A DNA stretch of 64,000 bases from Peptoniphilaceae bacterium (GTDB lineage Bacteria; Bacillota; Clostridia; Tissierellales; Peptoniphilaceae): contig JAQYPV010000023.1 in NCBI GenBank assembly GCA_028726605.1, positions 62,001 through 126,000 on the forward strand, written 5' to 3'. The notes beneath the pieces are model-generated. The model had not been told where the DNA came from, made no database searches, and saw only the letters and a list, made by a program, of their open reading frames with translations. This document shows positions 17,779 to 25,658 of this stretch, piece after piece. Numbering within the stretch: the stretch's first letter is position 1; every line of letters starts with the position of its first letter. The position numbers and the translations under genes were made by a program.

Positions 17779-18609
17779 CTACCAATCGATGTGATCTTCC
17801 ACGAGGGACAGCGCGCCGGCAAAGTGGAGGCACGTCATCACGAAGAGAAAGAGGAAGATGGGCAACGACACGAACACGCCCACCGGCGCCGCGTCAAACG
17901 ACAGCATGGACCAGTTGAGAGGATTGACCATCACGGAAGCCCCCATCTCCATTGGCGCGAGCGCAAAGGCGTTCACGTCTAAAACCACCGGAATCCGCTG
18001 CTGCAAGAAGAGCGCCACGGCATACGAGAGCACCCAGAAGATCACCGAGATGAAGAGGTCCAACACCCGAAGGACGATCTCTGGCAGCGTCGAATGTCCA
18101 CTGCGCTGGTCAAGCCGCCGCCGGGCGGTTTGCACCAACAGGACGAGGCTCACGAAGTGCACGAGTTGCAGCCCCCAGAAGAGAAGCGCAATTCCCGAGG
18201 CGGAACGCAGGGCGTTTAAGGCTTGAGTCCACAGCGTCGCGATGTTGAACGTGCCGCCCATTGTGGAGACCAATACGTACATGATGACAGCGCCCGCGGC
18301 CGCATAGAGGGCGCCGCTCAAGATGAGGCTCAACGCGATGGCCGTGAGGCCGCTGCGTTCGGGCACGGGGATGAGGTGCGCCATGGGCTCATCGTAGACG
18401 AGGTGCGCCGTGCGAAAGAGTTCGAGGGCGAAGGCAAACACCAACAAAAAGATGGTGATGACTGGAGTCATGGAATAAAGCAGTGTCGGCGAATTCTGGT
18501 TCCCCCGGCCGGTGAGCACCGCGTAGCCCAAGAGCGCCAGCGTCGTGAGCAGCACACCCCAGCGAATGCCCGCCGTGTGACGCCGTGCGCGTCGAAAGAA
18601 ATACCCCAT
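17779..18609 (-). CDS. ABC-2-type transporter permease, first subunit
   Basis: 276-residue polytopic membrane protein (about six segments; MGYFFRRARRHTAGIRWGVLL at the N-terminus). A conserved-looking cytoplasmic segment, RTAHLVYDEPMAHLIPV, follows the second helix and resembles the coupling region of ABC-2 permeases (TxxlVfsepmaylipv-like). The start follows AGGAGGGCAC, eight bases after the ATPase stop. It is co-transcribed with the ATPase and the second permease. Substrate not identifiable. Confidence 0.75.
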   Translation of the reverse strand: MGYFFRRARRHTAGIRWGVLLTTLALLGYAVLTGRGNQNSPTLLYSMTPVITIFLLVFAFALELFRTAHLVYDEPMAHLIPVPERSGLTAIALSLILSGALYAAAGAVIMYVLVSTMGGTFNIATLWTQALNALRSASGIALLFWGLQLVHFVSLVLLVQTARRRLDQRSGHSTLPEIVLRVLDLFISVIFWVLSYAVALFLQQRIPVVLDVNAFALAPMEMGASVMVNPLNWSMLSFDAAPVGVFVSLPIFLFLFVMTCLHFAGALSLVEDHIDW

Positions 18610-18617
18610 GTGCCCTC

Positions 18618-19700
18618 CTACTCGTAGATTCGCCGGTAGACCGCGTCCAAGTCAGCGCCGGCCTCCTCGCGCACCACTTCCGCCGGGCCGTATTGCACCA
18701 CTTTGCCCTCGCGCAAGAAGCAGACTTCGTCGAAGATGCGCTCCAGATCTCGCACTTGGTGTGTCGTGATGAGCAGGGTGGCATCCTGGCCCATCGCCTC
18801 GATCAAGATGTCCATGACCTCCTCGCGCACGACCGGATCCACGCCGCCCAAGGGTTCATCGAGCAGGTAAAGGCGCGCCCTTCGGCTCATCACGAGTGAA
18901 ATGGTCAAGCGGTCGCGAAAGCCCTTGGAAAGCCGCACGAGCTTGGTCTTTCTGGGCAATTTTAGCCGCTCCGTGAGTTCGTCGAAGCGTGCCTGGTCGA
19001 AATCTAAAAAGAATTTGGAGAAGAAGGCGCGCGCCCGCTCAACCGTCATGTCGTCCGGCAAAAACTGACGATCCGGCAGGTAGGAGACGATCTTCTTGGT
19101 CTCGATGCCCGGCGTCATGCCGTCAATTTCGACCCGTCCCGATGTCGGGTGGGCAAGCCCCGCCAAGATGCGCAAGAGCGTGGTCTTACCCGAGCCGTTC
19201 GGCCCCAAGAGGCCCAAGACGTGGCCCTGCAAGAGCGCGAGGTTCACGCCGTCCAGCGCCTGAACGGAGCCGATGCGCTTTTTGAGATCGCGGATGAGCA
19301 CCACGGGGTGGGCTTCACTGTCACCCGGCGCATCGGCGTCCGCCGGCGCGGGCGTCTCGACCACGCCCGACCCCTCGACTGATACAGGAACCTGTTCGGC
19401 CACGCTTGACGCCTCTTCCGGGACGACTGTCCCTACAGTCTCCGCTGACATCACTTCCGACACGGCCGTCGTCTCAGCCGTCAGCAGCGCCTCTTCGGGC
19501 ACCGGCGTCGCCTGCATTTCCATCGGCGTTTCTGCCGACACCGTCGTCACGTTGGACGCGGCCGATGTCGGGACTCCCGCCGGTACGTCATGGGGCGTCG
19601 GCGTCGCCCCGTTTCCGCCCGACGCCTTCGCCTCTGCGAGCAGTTCCGCGACGGTTTTCATCTTCTCCGCGGGTTTGGTCTCATCCTTTGGCGTCATCAT
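18618..19700 (-). CDS. ABC transporter ATPase with long N-terminal extension
   Basis: 360 residues. The ATPase domain starts near residue 133 and has Walker A (GPNGSGKTTLL), a Q-loop region without the classical Gln context (VSYLPDRQFLPDD), the signature LSKGFRDRLTIS, Walker B (LYLLDEPLGGVDP) and the H-loop (LITTHQ). This resembles YtrB-type ATPases. The first 130 residues are a low-complexity Ala/Thr/Val/Glu-rich extension not normally seen in the family; a helical KTVAELLAEAKAS stretch opens it. The start has GAGGAAGGGGG upstream and overlaps the gntR 3' end. It is followed by two permeases and the CAP/CWB2 gene. Confidence 0.85.
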   Translation of the reverse strand: MMTPKDETKPAEKMKTVAELLAEAKASGGNGATPTPHDVPAGVPTSAASNVTTVSAETPMEMQATPVPEEALLTAETTAVSEVMSAETVGTVVPEEASSVAEQVPVSVEGSGVVETPAPADADAPGDSEAHPVVLIRDLKKRIGSVQALDGVNLALLQGHVLGLLGPNGSGKTTLLRILAGLAHPTSGRVEIDGMTPGIETKKIVSYLPDRQFLPDDMTVERARAFFSKFFLDFDQARFDELTERLKLPRKTKLVRLSKGFRDRLTISLVMSRRARLYLLDEPLGGVDPVVREEVMDILIEAMGQDATLLITTHQVRDLERIFDEVCFLREGKVVQYGPAEVVREEAGADLDAVYRRIYE

Positions 19701-20034
19701 AGCCCCCTTCCTCTAAGAAAATGCGCACCGTACGATGGTCGGGAAGACCCATCTTGCGCGTCATCGCATACAATTCTCTCACCGCCCGGCGGGCCATCGC
19801 CTCGCGGGCCTGCATCAAAAAGACGGGATCTTCACTCACCACCAAGACGCCGTCCTGTCGCTCCAAGAGCCGTTCCTGCTCAAGCAAAAAGCACGCGCGC
19901 TGAACCGTGGGTTTGGTCGTGCGATAGCGGCGCATCAAAGCCGCGATGCTCTCCAAGTTCTCTCCCGGTGGCAACGCGCCGGAAAGCACATCGGCGCGCA
20001 TCCGCGCGGCCACCTCTTGATAGAGTGTCTTCAT
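19681..20034 (-). CDS. GntR-family regulator, YtrA subfamily
   Basis: 117-residue repressor-type protein: N-terminal GntR winged helix (MKTLYQEVAARMRADVLSG, then LPPGENLESIAALMRRYRTTKPTVQRA) and only about 45 residues after it, the hallmark of the YtrA subfamily. Such proteins usually control the adjacent ABC transporter genes, often in response to cell-wall-active compounds. The track ORF is 25 codons longer. I use ATG 20034, preceded by CGGAGGAAAAC, 13 bases after the helicase stop. It overlaps the ATPase start by 20 bases. Confidence 0.88.
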   Translation of the reverse strand: MKTLYQEVAARMRADVLSGALPPGENLESIAALMRRYRTTKPTVQRACFLLEQERLLERQDGVLVVSEDPVFLMQAREAMARRAVRELYAMTRKMGLPDHRTVRIFLEEGGYDDAKG

Positions 20035-20047
20035 GTTTTCCTCCGGG

Positions 20048-22831
20048 TCAAAACGTCTCGTGGCGTCCACAGATCCACTGCGCAGGACACCCCTCGCACT
20101 GCGCGACATCGTCCGTCATGCGCTCAACATCGCCCGCCAGAATGCCGTCCACCAGAGTCCGGACCTTGCGTTCAAAGGCGTCGCGCTCCTCGGACGTCAG
20201 ACGGACGTCTTCTACGACATCCTCATCTATATAATACAGGATGTTGGCCGCTTTGGCTTCCCCGCCGTGATGGCTTAAAAGCGCCCGATACAACGCAAGC
20301 TGCTCCCGATATTGCCGTGTCTTTTCCGGCGTACGGCGTCCGGTCTTAAAGTCCACGATCGTCCCATCCGCGCCCAAAAGGTCCAGCGTCCCTTCGAGGA
20401 GCGCATCGCCCCGCGCCACCTGCACGTCCATCTCCACGGCGCGGATCCCGCCCCACTGACGCCACGGCGCAGCATGCGCGTAGCGCAGAAGAGCGGCCCA
20501 CGCCGACTGCCCCGCCTCCGGCGTCAACGGAAACCGGGCCTTGCGCAAGCCTCCGTAGACGCGCTGGAGCAGCTCTCGCAGTGCCTCTTCGTTCACGGCG
20601 TCAGGGGCATCATACGGCGCTTTCATGAGGCGATGATGGAGAAGCGAAAGCGTCTCGTGGAGGAGCGTGCCGCGCGCCTCCGCGGACTCAGGCGGCGCGG
20701 AGAGGCCCGCTTCACGCAGAAAATAGTACTGACGGGGACAGGCTTCGTAGCGCGCGAGGTCCGCCGTGTAGGAAATGCGCCGCACCGCTGGCGCGCTCGT
20801 CTGGTGCGTGAACGTGAGACGCCCGAGGGATGCCTCGCTCGGGGCCGGGTCGTCGTACCCCGCGCGCACCGCCGTCTCCACCAAGAGCGTCCGGGCGCGC
20901 GTGCGCGCCGTGTAGTGCAGCCGCGCGTGATCCATTGCCGCGGCCACCGTGGCGTCCACGGGCTCCTGAGACGTCGCCGGCGTGAGCGTGTCGATGCCGG
21001 TCGGTCGTGGTGCCCAAGGCTTGCGAAACGGCGTCTCCAGCAAGATCACCACGCTGAACTCCAGTCCTTTCGACTGATGGATGGTCATGACGGGAAGCGT
21101 CTCTTCCTGGAGCACGACCTCGTCCTTTCCCGGCCGCGGTTTTTTGGCTTCTAAAAAAGGAAGGGCCCAGCCGAAGAGCGCTGCGGAAGCGGTCACGAGA
21201 TCTCCTTCGAAAACGCTGCAATCCGCCGTCCGGAGCGGGTCGGCGGTGGGCGTCTCGCGCAGGAGGGCATCGGCCGTACGGATGAAAAAGGTCAGCGCCT
21301 CCCACTGCTCGCGGGCGCGCACCGCCCCGTCGAGAGCTTCGAGCGCCAATGTCTGAAAGGGCGGCGTCCCCAAAAGCTCGTGACAAAAGGTCAGAAACGG
21401 CAAAGTGACGCCGGCATCCATGGCGTGGTGAAACGCCGCAAGCGCCGCCGCACGTTCATCCCGCCCTGCGATGGGAAGCGCCGCGGCCTCTTTGCGATAG
21501 CGACTGAGAAAAGGAGCCTCGACGCTCCCGCGCCGCACCGCCATTTCCAGCGGCTCTTCCAAGGCCAAATACAGCAGGGCCGTGAAACGATCCACGCTCT
21601 TCGCGCGCATGAGATTCGCAATGGGACTGAGGCTCAGCGGCACCCCGGCCTCTCGCAGTGCGCGGTAGAGCGCCGCGCGCTCGTTCACCGGTTGAACCGA
21701 GTGCGACAAAAACGCCATTTCGTGATACGGCACGCCCTCGGCGTGCAAGCGCAGGATGGTCTCGGTCACACGCGCCGCCCACGTCTCTTCGTCCTCGACG
21801 TAGAGGCGCTGCACGGCCTCCTCGTGGACGTGCTCCCGAGCGGCCGGTACCAGCGACTTCGAAAGGCGCAGCGGCTCAGCGCTCTCTTGCGCCGCCACGG
21901 CCTGTTCCAGCTTCTGCGTCGCCTCGTCCAAAATGGCGCCATCGCTGCGGTAGTTTTCGCTGAGGCGGATGACGTGGACGTCCTCGTAACGCCGGGCGAA
22001 GCCCAGCAGGTTGTCCACCGTCGCGCCTCGAAAGCGGTAGAGGCTCTGGTCGTCGTCCCCCACCACGCAGAGATTGCCGTAGGCTTCGGACAGCAGGCGG
22101 ATCATGCGCTCTTGGACGCGATTTGTGTCTTGGTATTCGTCCACCATCAAGTAGCGACAGCGCGCCTGCGCCGCCTCGCGCACCGCGGGCTCTCGTTCCA
22201 GGCGCTCACAGGCGGCGTAGAGGATTTCGCTGTAGTCCAGGACGTTGTTGTGCAGCAGAAACTGACGGTAGAGGGAGAGCATCCGACAGGCGGCGCGGGT
22301 GGGTGCGTCGTCCTGAGAGAGGTCGTAGAACCCTTCGCGCAGCCGGTCGAAAAAGGAACCCAGATACCGCGCAGCATTCGCCGGATCCGTTCGAAGCTGC
22401 GGCACGAAGTCGATCGCCGCCGACAGGCGCCGAAATTGCGGCACGAGGCGCACCAACAGCGCATCTCGCGAGAGCACGTCGAGCGTGCGCGCCCCGGGAC
22501 GCCACGGCGAAGTCTCAGGCTGGAGAGCCAGGATCTCCCGCCCCAACTGATGAAAATTGCCAATGGTAAGCGTCCCCGCGTCCACGGCCATGTGACGCGC
22601 GTCGAGCGCAGACAACACGCGCGACAAGAGTTCGTCGGCGGCGCGGCGCGTAAACGTGGTCACCGTGATGGCCGACGGATCCACCTTTTTTTCCGCAATC
22701 AAGAACACCACCCGCTCCGTGAGCGTGCGGGTCTTCCCCGTCCCCGGGCCGGCGATGATGAGCACGCGCCCTTCCGTCTGGCGAATGGCCTGTCGTTGCG
22801 CTTCATTGGGCTTCGGTCGTCGCGATGCCAT
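20048..22831 (-). CDS. UvrD-like helicase fused to a RecB/AddB-like Fe-S nuclease
   Basis: 927-residue SF1A helicase-nuclease, likely in recombination or double-strand-break processing. Helicase motifs: Q-motif (LNEAQRQAI-like PNEAQRQAI), Walker A (AGPGTGKTRTL), motif II VDEYQD, DDDQSLYRFRGA, and MTIHQSKGLEF. The C-terminal PD-(D/E)XK nuclease has LLHETL, EGTLDLL...VDFKTGR and QYREQLALYRALL. Four Cys (YEACPRQYYF and a terminal C-x2-C-x5-C) fit an AddB/Cas4-type Fe-S cluster. I start at ATG 22831 because GGAGGAGTT directly precedes it. It heads the gntR-ABC-CAP run. AdnB is the closest architecture I know; AddA usually lacks the Cys set. Confidence 0.88.
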   Translation of the reverse strand: MASRRPKPNEAQRQAIRQTEGRVLIIAGPGTGKTRTLTERVVFLIAEKKVDPSAITVTTFTRRAADELLSRVLSALDARHMAVDAGTLTIGNFHQLGREILALQPETSPWRPGARTLDVLSRDALLVRLVPQFRRLSAAIDFVPQLRTDPANAARYLGSFFDRLREGFYDLSQDDAPTRAACRMLSLYRQFLLHNNVLDYSEILYAACERLEREPAVREAAQARCRYLMVDEYQDTNRVQERMIRLLSEAYGNLCVVGDDDQSLYRFRGATVDNLLGFARRYEDVHVIRLSENYRSDGAILDEATQKLEQAVAAQESAEPLRLSKSLVPAAREHVHEEAVQRLYVEDEETWAARVTETILRLHAEGVPYHEMAFLSHSVQPVNERAALYRALREAGVPLSLSPIANLMRAKSVDRFTALLYLALEEPLEMAVRRGSVEAPFLSRYRKEAAALPIAGRDERAAALAAFHHAMDAGVTLPFLTFCHELLGTPPFQTLALEALDGAVRAREQWEALTFFIRTADALLRETPTADPLRTADCSVFEGDLVTASAALFGWALPFLEAKKPRPGKDEVVLQEETLPVMTIHQSKGLEFSVVILLETPFRKPWAPRPTGIDTLTPATSQEPVDATVAAAMDHARLHYTARTRARTLLVETAVRAGYDDPAPSEASLGRLTFTHQTSAPAVRRISYTADLARYEACPRQYYFLREAGLSAPPESAEARGTLLHETLSLLHHRLMKAPYDAPDAVNEEALRELLQRVYGGLRKARFPLTPEAGQSAWAALLRYAHAAPWRQWGGIRAVEMDVQVARGDALLEGTLDLLGADGTIVDFKTGRRTPEKTRQYREQLALYRALLSHHGGEAKAANILYYIDEDVVEDVRLTSEERDAFERKVRTLVDGILAGDVERMTDDVAQCEGCPAQWICGRHETF

Positions 22832-22853
22832 AACTCCTCCTTCGTTCTTCTCC

Positions 22854-22862
22854 ATTCTATCA
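22854..22862 (-). promoter_or_regulatory. Extended -10 promoter of the helicase-nuclease gene
   Basis: Minus strand reads TGATAGAAT (TAGAAT at 22859-22854), 23 bases before the chosen start codon. No clear -35 box is seen. Confidence 0.5.
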
Positions 22863-22927
22863 GTTTGGCGCGACCGTCCTGTCCTCTTTCCTCTTTTTTA
22901 AGACAAAATTAAGATTGCGTCGACGCA

Positions 22928-22956
22928 TGGAAATCGCCTTTCGACTTTGCTATGCT
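22928..22956 (+). promoter_or_regulatory. Promoter of the polysaccharide deacetylase gene
   Basis: TGGAAA (22928-22933), 17-base spacer ending in TGC, then TATGCT (22951-22956). It combines a weak -35 with an extended -10. Confidence 0.55.
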
Positions 22957-23025
22957 AAAAGGCGGATGTATCAAACGACTTCTGAAGCCTTTCAGAATTC
23001 AATGGGAAAGGAGAAAAAACGCTTC

Positions 23026-24168
23026 ATGGACGACAATAAAAAGGACAAACGACAGGAGGGATGGCACGATCTCTCCGATTACGAGCAAAACGAGCGTCAG
23101 GTGGTGCACCATCCGGAGCAGAAAGGCAGCGCCCCCCATCGTCGCCGCCTTCCGGATGACAAAACGCCGGAACAGGCCATGCGCTATCGTTCGGCGGAGC
23201 GGGCCAAGCGAAATCGCGCGCGCCGGGAACGCCAGATGATCGGCATCGTGATCCTGACCCTGCTCGTGCTCTTCCTCGCCTTCTATCTCATCCGCTCGCT
23301 CTTCACCGGAAACGACGACAACCAGGTGCAGCCGGTGCCGCTGCCCGTGACGAGTGACAGTGCGGAGGCGTCGCAGAGCGCCGCGCCGGCCGAGACGACG
23401 GCCGCTGCGGAGACCAGCGCCTCCACCGAGGCCGCGTCTGTTGCGGCGGGCGCAAATGGCGAAAATCACAGCCCGGCGGCGGACAAGTACGCCTACGACA
23501 CGGACCAGGTGAAAGCGGCCATGTACGATGGTGAGGCGCTTCCCGAAGGCAAGGTGGCCTTTCTAACCTTCGACGACGGCATCGACCCGGACACGACGCC
23601 GCTCTTGTTGGACAAATTGAAGGAACTGGACGTTCCGGCCACGTTCTTCATGGTCGGTTCCACGTTTAAGGAGAGCAACAAGGAGATTTTGGAGCGCATG
23701 TGGGATGAGGGACACGCCTTGGCGTTTCATTCCTACGACCACGACTACGACACGCTCTATCCGGATCGCCACGGCGACACGGACGCCATCCTCGAGGAAT
23801 ACGAGAAGTCCAAAGCCGCGCTCCAGGAGGTACTGGGGCCGGAGGCCAATTCCAAGGTGTGGCGCTATCCGGGCGGCAAGATGTCTTGGAAAGATCTCGA
23901 CGAGGCCAACGAACGCTTTGCGGAGATGGGCGTCAAGTGGATCGACTGGAACTGCATGACGGGCGATGCCGAACCCAAGAGTCGCCGGCCGACCACCACG
24001 CAAGGGCAGGTCGACATGATCTACGAGTCTTGGGCCGAATGGGGCAAACCCGACGTCATCACCATTCTCATGCACGACGGCTCCACGAAGGAGCTCACGC
24101 GCGACTCTCTGGACGAGGTCGTGGCGGCCTTAAAAGACGAAGGGTTCACCTTCGGCATCTTGAAATAG
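23026..24168 (+). CDS. Membrane-anchored polysaccharide deacetylase (NodB/CE4)
   Basis: 380-residue type II membrane protein: cytoplasmic charged region (about 1-80), one transmembrane helix (IGIVILTLLVLFLAFYLI), an Ala/Ser/Thr-rich extracellular linker, and a NodB domain from about residue 180. CE4 motifs are all present: TFDDG (catalytic base and metal Asp), HSYDH (metal His pair), RYPGG, DWNCMTGDA, and ILMHDG (catalytic His). Expected to deacetylate peptidoglycan or another wall glycan. The track ORF is 37 codons longer; I choose ATG 23026 (MDDNKKDKRQ), with AAAGGAG 12 bases upstream. An alternative start is ATG at 23002. Confidence 0.9.
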   Translation: MDDNKKDKRQEGWHDLSDYEQNERQVVHHPEQKGSAPHRRRLPDDKTPEQAMRYRSAERAKRNRARRERQMIGIVILTLLVLFLAFYLIRSLFTGNDDNQVQPVPLPVTSDSAEASQSAAPAETTAAAETSASTEAASVAAGANGENHSPAADKYAYDTDQVKAAMYDGEALPEGKVAFLTFDDGIDPDTTPLLLDKLKELDVPATFFMVGSTFKESNKEILERMWDEGHALAFHSYDHDYDTLYPDRHGDTDAILEEYEKSKAALQEVLGPEANSKVWRYPGGKMSWKDLDEANERFAEMGVKWIDWNCMTGDAEPKSRRPTTTQGQVDMIYESWAEWGKPDVITILMHDGSTKELTRDSLDEVVAALKDEGFTFGILK

Positions 24169-24225
24169 TTCTAGCCACGGCATGAGTCGCCTTTAACGGC
24201 GGGGCGAGTCACATCAACATGGGGC

Positions 24226-24282
24226 GGCCGGGCGGATGGGGAGCGACATCGACACGAAAGGGAGCGCTTCCCCATCCCGGCC
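24226..24282. repeat. Long GC-rich inverted repeat between short direct repeats
   Basis: GGCCGGG..GATGGGGAGCG pairs with CGCTTCCCCATCCCGGCC around an 18-base loop. A direct repeat CTAGCCACGGC(A/G)TG lies on each side (from 24171 and from 24299). No T tract follows, so it is not a typical terminator, although it lies 57 bases after the deacetylase stop. Confidence 0.6.
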
Positions 24283-24427
24283 GCGGCAATCGAATCATCT
24301 AGCCACGGCGTGCGAGGTGAAAGCCTCAAAATCGCCGTTACCACCTACAATTTTGGGCTGCGCCGTGAGCCGCCGTGAGTTGTTATTTAGATTTCTCATT
24401 GAGCCACCAGCGAATGGCGCATGAAAT

Positions 24428-24462
24428 TCATGGGAAATCTTCGATTAGCGATTTTCCCATGA
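24428..24462. repeat. Hairpin element TCATGGGAAA, copy 1
   Basis: TCATGGGAAATC pairs with GATTTTCCCATGA. A second copy lies at 24596-24630. Confidence 0.6.
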
Positions 24463-24489
24463 CGTATTCATCGCTATACAGGGCGGATT

Positions 24490-24526
24490 TGTGGTGGCTA
24501 TTCCTCGAATCGACATCGCAACCACA
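24490..24526. repeat. Hairpin element TGTGGT...ACCACA
   Basis: TGTGGTGGCTATTCC opens the element and GCAACCACA closes it. The motif GTGGCTATTC...GCAACCAC recurs at 34918-34949 in the second gene desert. Confidence 0.55.
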
Positions 24527-24595
24527 TGGACAAGGCAGATCGTGTGGTTGTAAAGTCAATTTTGAAAATAGCGACACAAAAACGGCCGAAAAGGG

Positions 24596-24630
24596 TCATG
24601 GGAGAACGTCGATTCTCGATTTTCCCATGA
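24596..24630. repeat. Hairpin element TCATGGGAAA, copy 2
   Basis: TCATGGGAGAA pairs with TTTTCCCATGA around a loop containing a small TCGATTCTCGA stem. Related to the copy at 24428. Confidence 0.6.
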
Positions 24631-24821
24631 AGGCCAATTTGAGGTATTCACAAAATGGCTAAAAAAGCGTTTATATATTCATAATTCTTAATATATCCAG
24701 CTTCGAGAGTCAGTCTCCAGTAACGCGACACCATTGAAGCCGAAACCCCACTCCGAAGCCGAAACCCGATAGCCGCGATCACCATGGCTACGCCTCCATC
24801 ACCGATACCGCCGTGAGGCAA

Positions 24822-24896
24822 GCCCTTCGAACCGACTCCCTCGTGACCCCTTCGAACCAACTCCCTCGTGGCCCCTTCGAACCAACTCCCTCGTGG
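24822..24896. repeat. 25-bp tandem repeat, three copies
   Basis: Unit CCCCTTCGAACCAACTCCCT plus CGTGG, starting at 24822, 24847 and 24872. Copies 2 and 3 are identical; copy 1 has three differences. It lies about 40 bases upstream of the queT promoter. Confidence 0.8.
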
Positions 24897-24934
24897 CCCT
24901 ACAAAAGTGACGATCATTCATTTCTCGTGCCGGT

Positions 24935-24963
24935 TTGCCAACTGGCGCGTTTTTTGTTACACT
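24935..24963 (+). promoter_or_regulatory. Promoter of queT
   Basis: -35 TTGCCA (24935-24940), 17-base spacer, -10 TACACT (24958-24963) with an upstream TG (TGTTACACT). Transcription would start just before the riboswitch. Confidence 0.75.
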
Positions 24964-24974
24964 TTGCGTGTTGT

Positions 24975-25009
24975 ACAGTGTTTCTTGGCACCCACTTTAA
25001 AAATCAAGG
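24975..25009 (+). promoter_or_regulatory. preQ1-I-like riboswitch controlling queT
   Basis: The leader reads AGTG-TTTC-TTGG-CACC-CACT followed by TTAAAAATCAAGG. This matches the preQ1 class I plan: a short P1 stem (AGTG/CACT), a loop with the conserved TTC and CACC-type segments, and an A-rich tail ending CAAGG that can fold back to form the pseudoknot. A terminator follows at once, and the gene behind it is a queuosine-precursor transporter, the expected regulon. The match is by eye; a covariance search would settle class and boundaries. Confidence 0.78.
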
Positions 25010-25010
25010 C

Positions 25011-25034
25011 GGTGTCTTTATGACACCTTTTTTG
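25011..25034 (+). terminator. Riboswitch-linked intrinsic terminator in the queT leader
   Basis: GGTGTC-TTTAT-GACACC followed by TTTTTT. It starts two bases after the riboswitch tail and 39 bases before the queT start, implying transcriptional control. Confidence 0.82.
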
Positions 25035-25072
25035 TTGCCATGAACACTCCCATTTATCTTGAGGAGGTTCAC

Positions 25073-25630
25073 ATGAAAAAAGTCGATCAAACGGTTGAAC
25101 ACGGGACGCCCCACTCTGGTTTTCCCACGCATCAGGTGGCACGGCAGGGCATCATCGCCGCGGTCTACGTGGCACTCACGCTCTCCGGCCTCGGCATCAG
25201 CTACGGCCCCATTCAATTTAGGTTTTCGGAAATTCTCAACTGGCTCGCGTTCTTGGATCCCAAAAACGTCATCGGCCTCACGCTGGGGTGCTTTATCGCC
25301 AACATCCCGAGCCCCTTTGGCCTCATGGATATGATCTTCGGCACCGCCGGCACGCTCTTTGCAACACTGCTCATGGCGAAGACCAAGAGCGTCTGGATTG
25401 CTTCGATCTGGCCGGCCGTCTTCTCCTTTATTTACAGCGCAGAAGCCCTCTTGCTGGGGCAGATCACAGCGGACCTCTACATCGCCACAACGGCGTCCAT
25501 CATGCTCTCTGAGTTCGTCATCGTGGGCGTGATCGGCCTTCCCGTCATGGCCATCGTCCTGCGCAATGAGCGCCTGCAGAACGCGTTCATCGACCCGACG
25601 GTGCTGCCGACCAAGGCGTCGTGGACTTAA
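25073..25630 (+). CDS. queT: Queuosine-precursor transporter QueT
   Basis: 185-residue membrane protein of the QueT family (substrate-binding S component of ECF-type vitamin transporters), importing a queuosine precursor such as preQ1. Family features: GIIAAVYVALTL, the highly conserved YGPIQFRFSEILNWLAF, GCFIANIPSPFG and the Asp near FG(TA)G. About five to six membrane segments are visible. The track start at 25040 lacks a ribosome site and overlaps the terminator; ATG 25073 follows GAGGAGGTTCAC. The energy-coupling module is not in the window. Regulation is discussed under the riboswitch entry. Confidence 0.93.
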   Translation: MKKVDQTVEHGTPHSGFPTHQVARQGIIAAVYVALTLSGLGISYGPIQFRFSEILNWLAFLDPKNVIGLTLGCFIANIPSPFGLMDMIFGTAGTLFATLLMAKTKSVWIASIWPAVFSFIYSAEALLLGQITADLYIATTASIMLSEFVIVGVIGLPVMAIVLRNERLQNAFIDPTVLPTKASWT

Positions 25631-25658
25631 CCGGAAGCCAACGAAAAGTTAATCACAC

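Larger units (their letters stand above)
24169..24934. other. Repeat-rich gene desert
   Basis: About 770 bases without a supported gene. It contains a long GC-rich hairpin flanked by direct repeats (24.17-24.31 kb), several TCATGGGAAA and GTGG...CCAC hairpins (24.43-24.63 kb), and a 25-bp tandem repeat (24.82-24.90 kb), listed separately. Base composition falls in the middle. Small ORFs in the track here have no ribosome sites or domains. Confidence 0.6.

Noticed and set aside
24822-24896. tRNA remnants, because each repeat has TTCGAACC as in a T loop
   Set aside because: The flanking bases cannot form a T stem or acceptor stem, and no anticodon arm is present.
24648-24917. 89-codon minus-strand ORF with Gly/Arg repeats
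   Set aside because: It is produced by the 25-bp tandem repeat read on the other strand.
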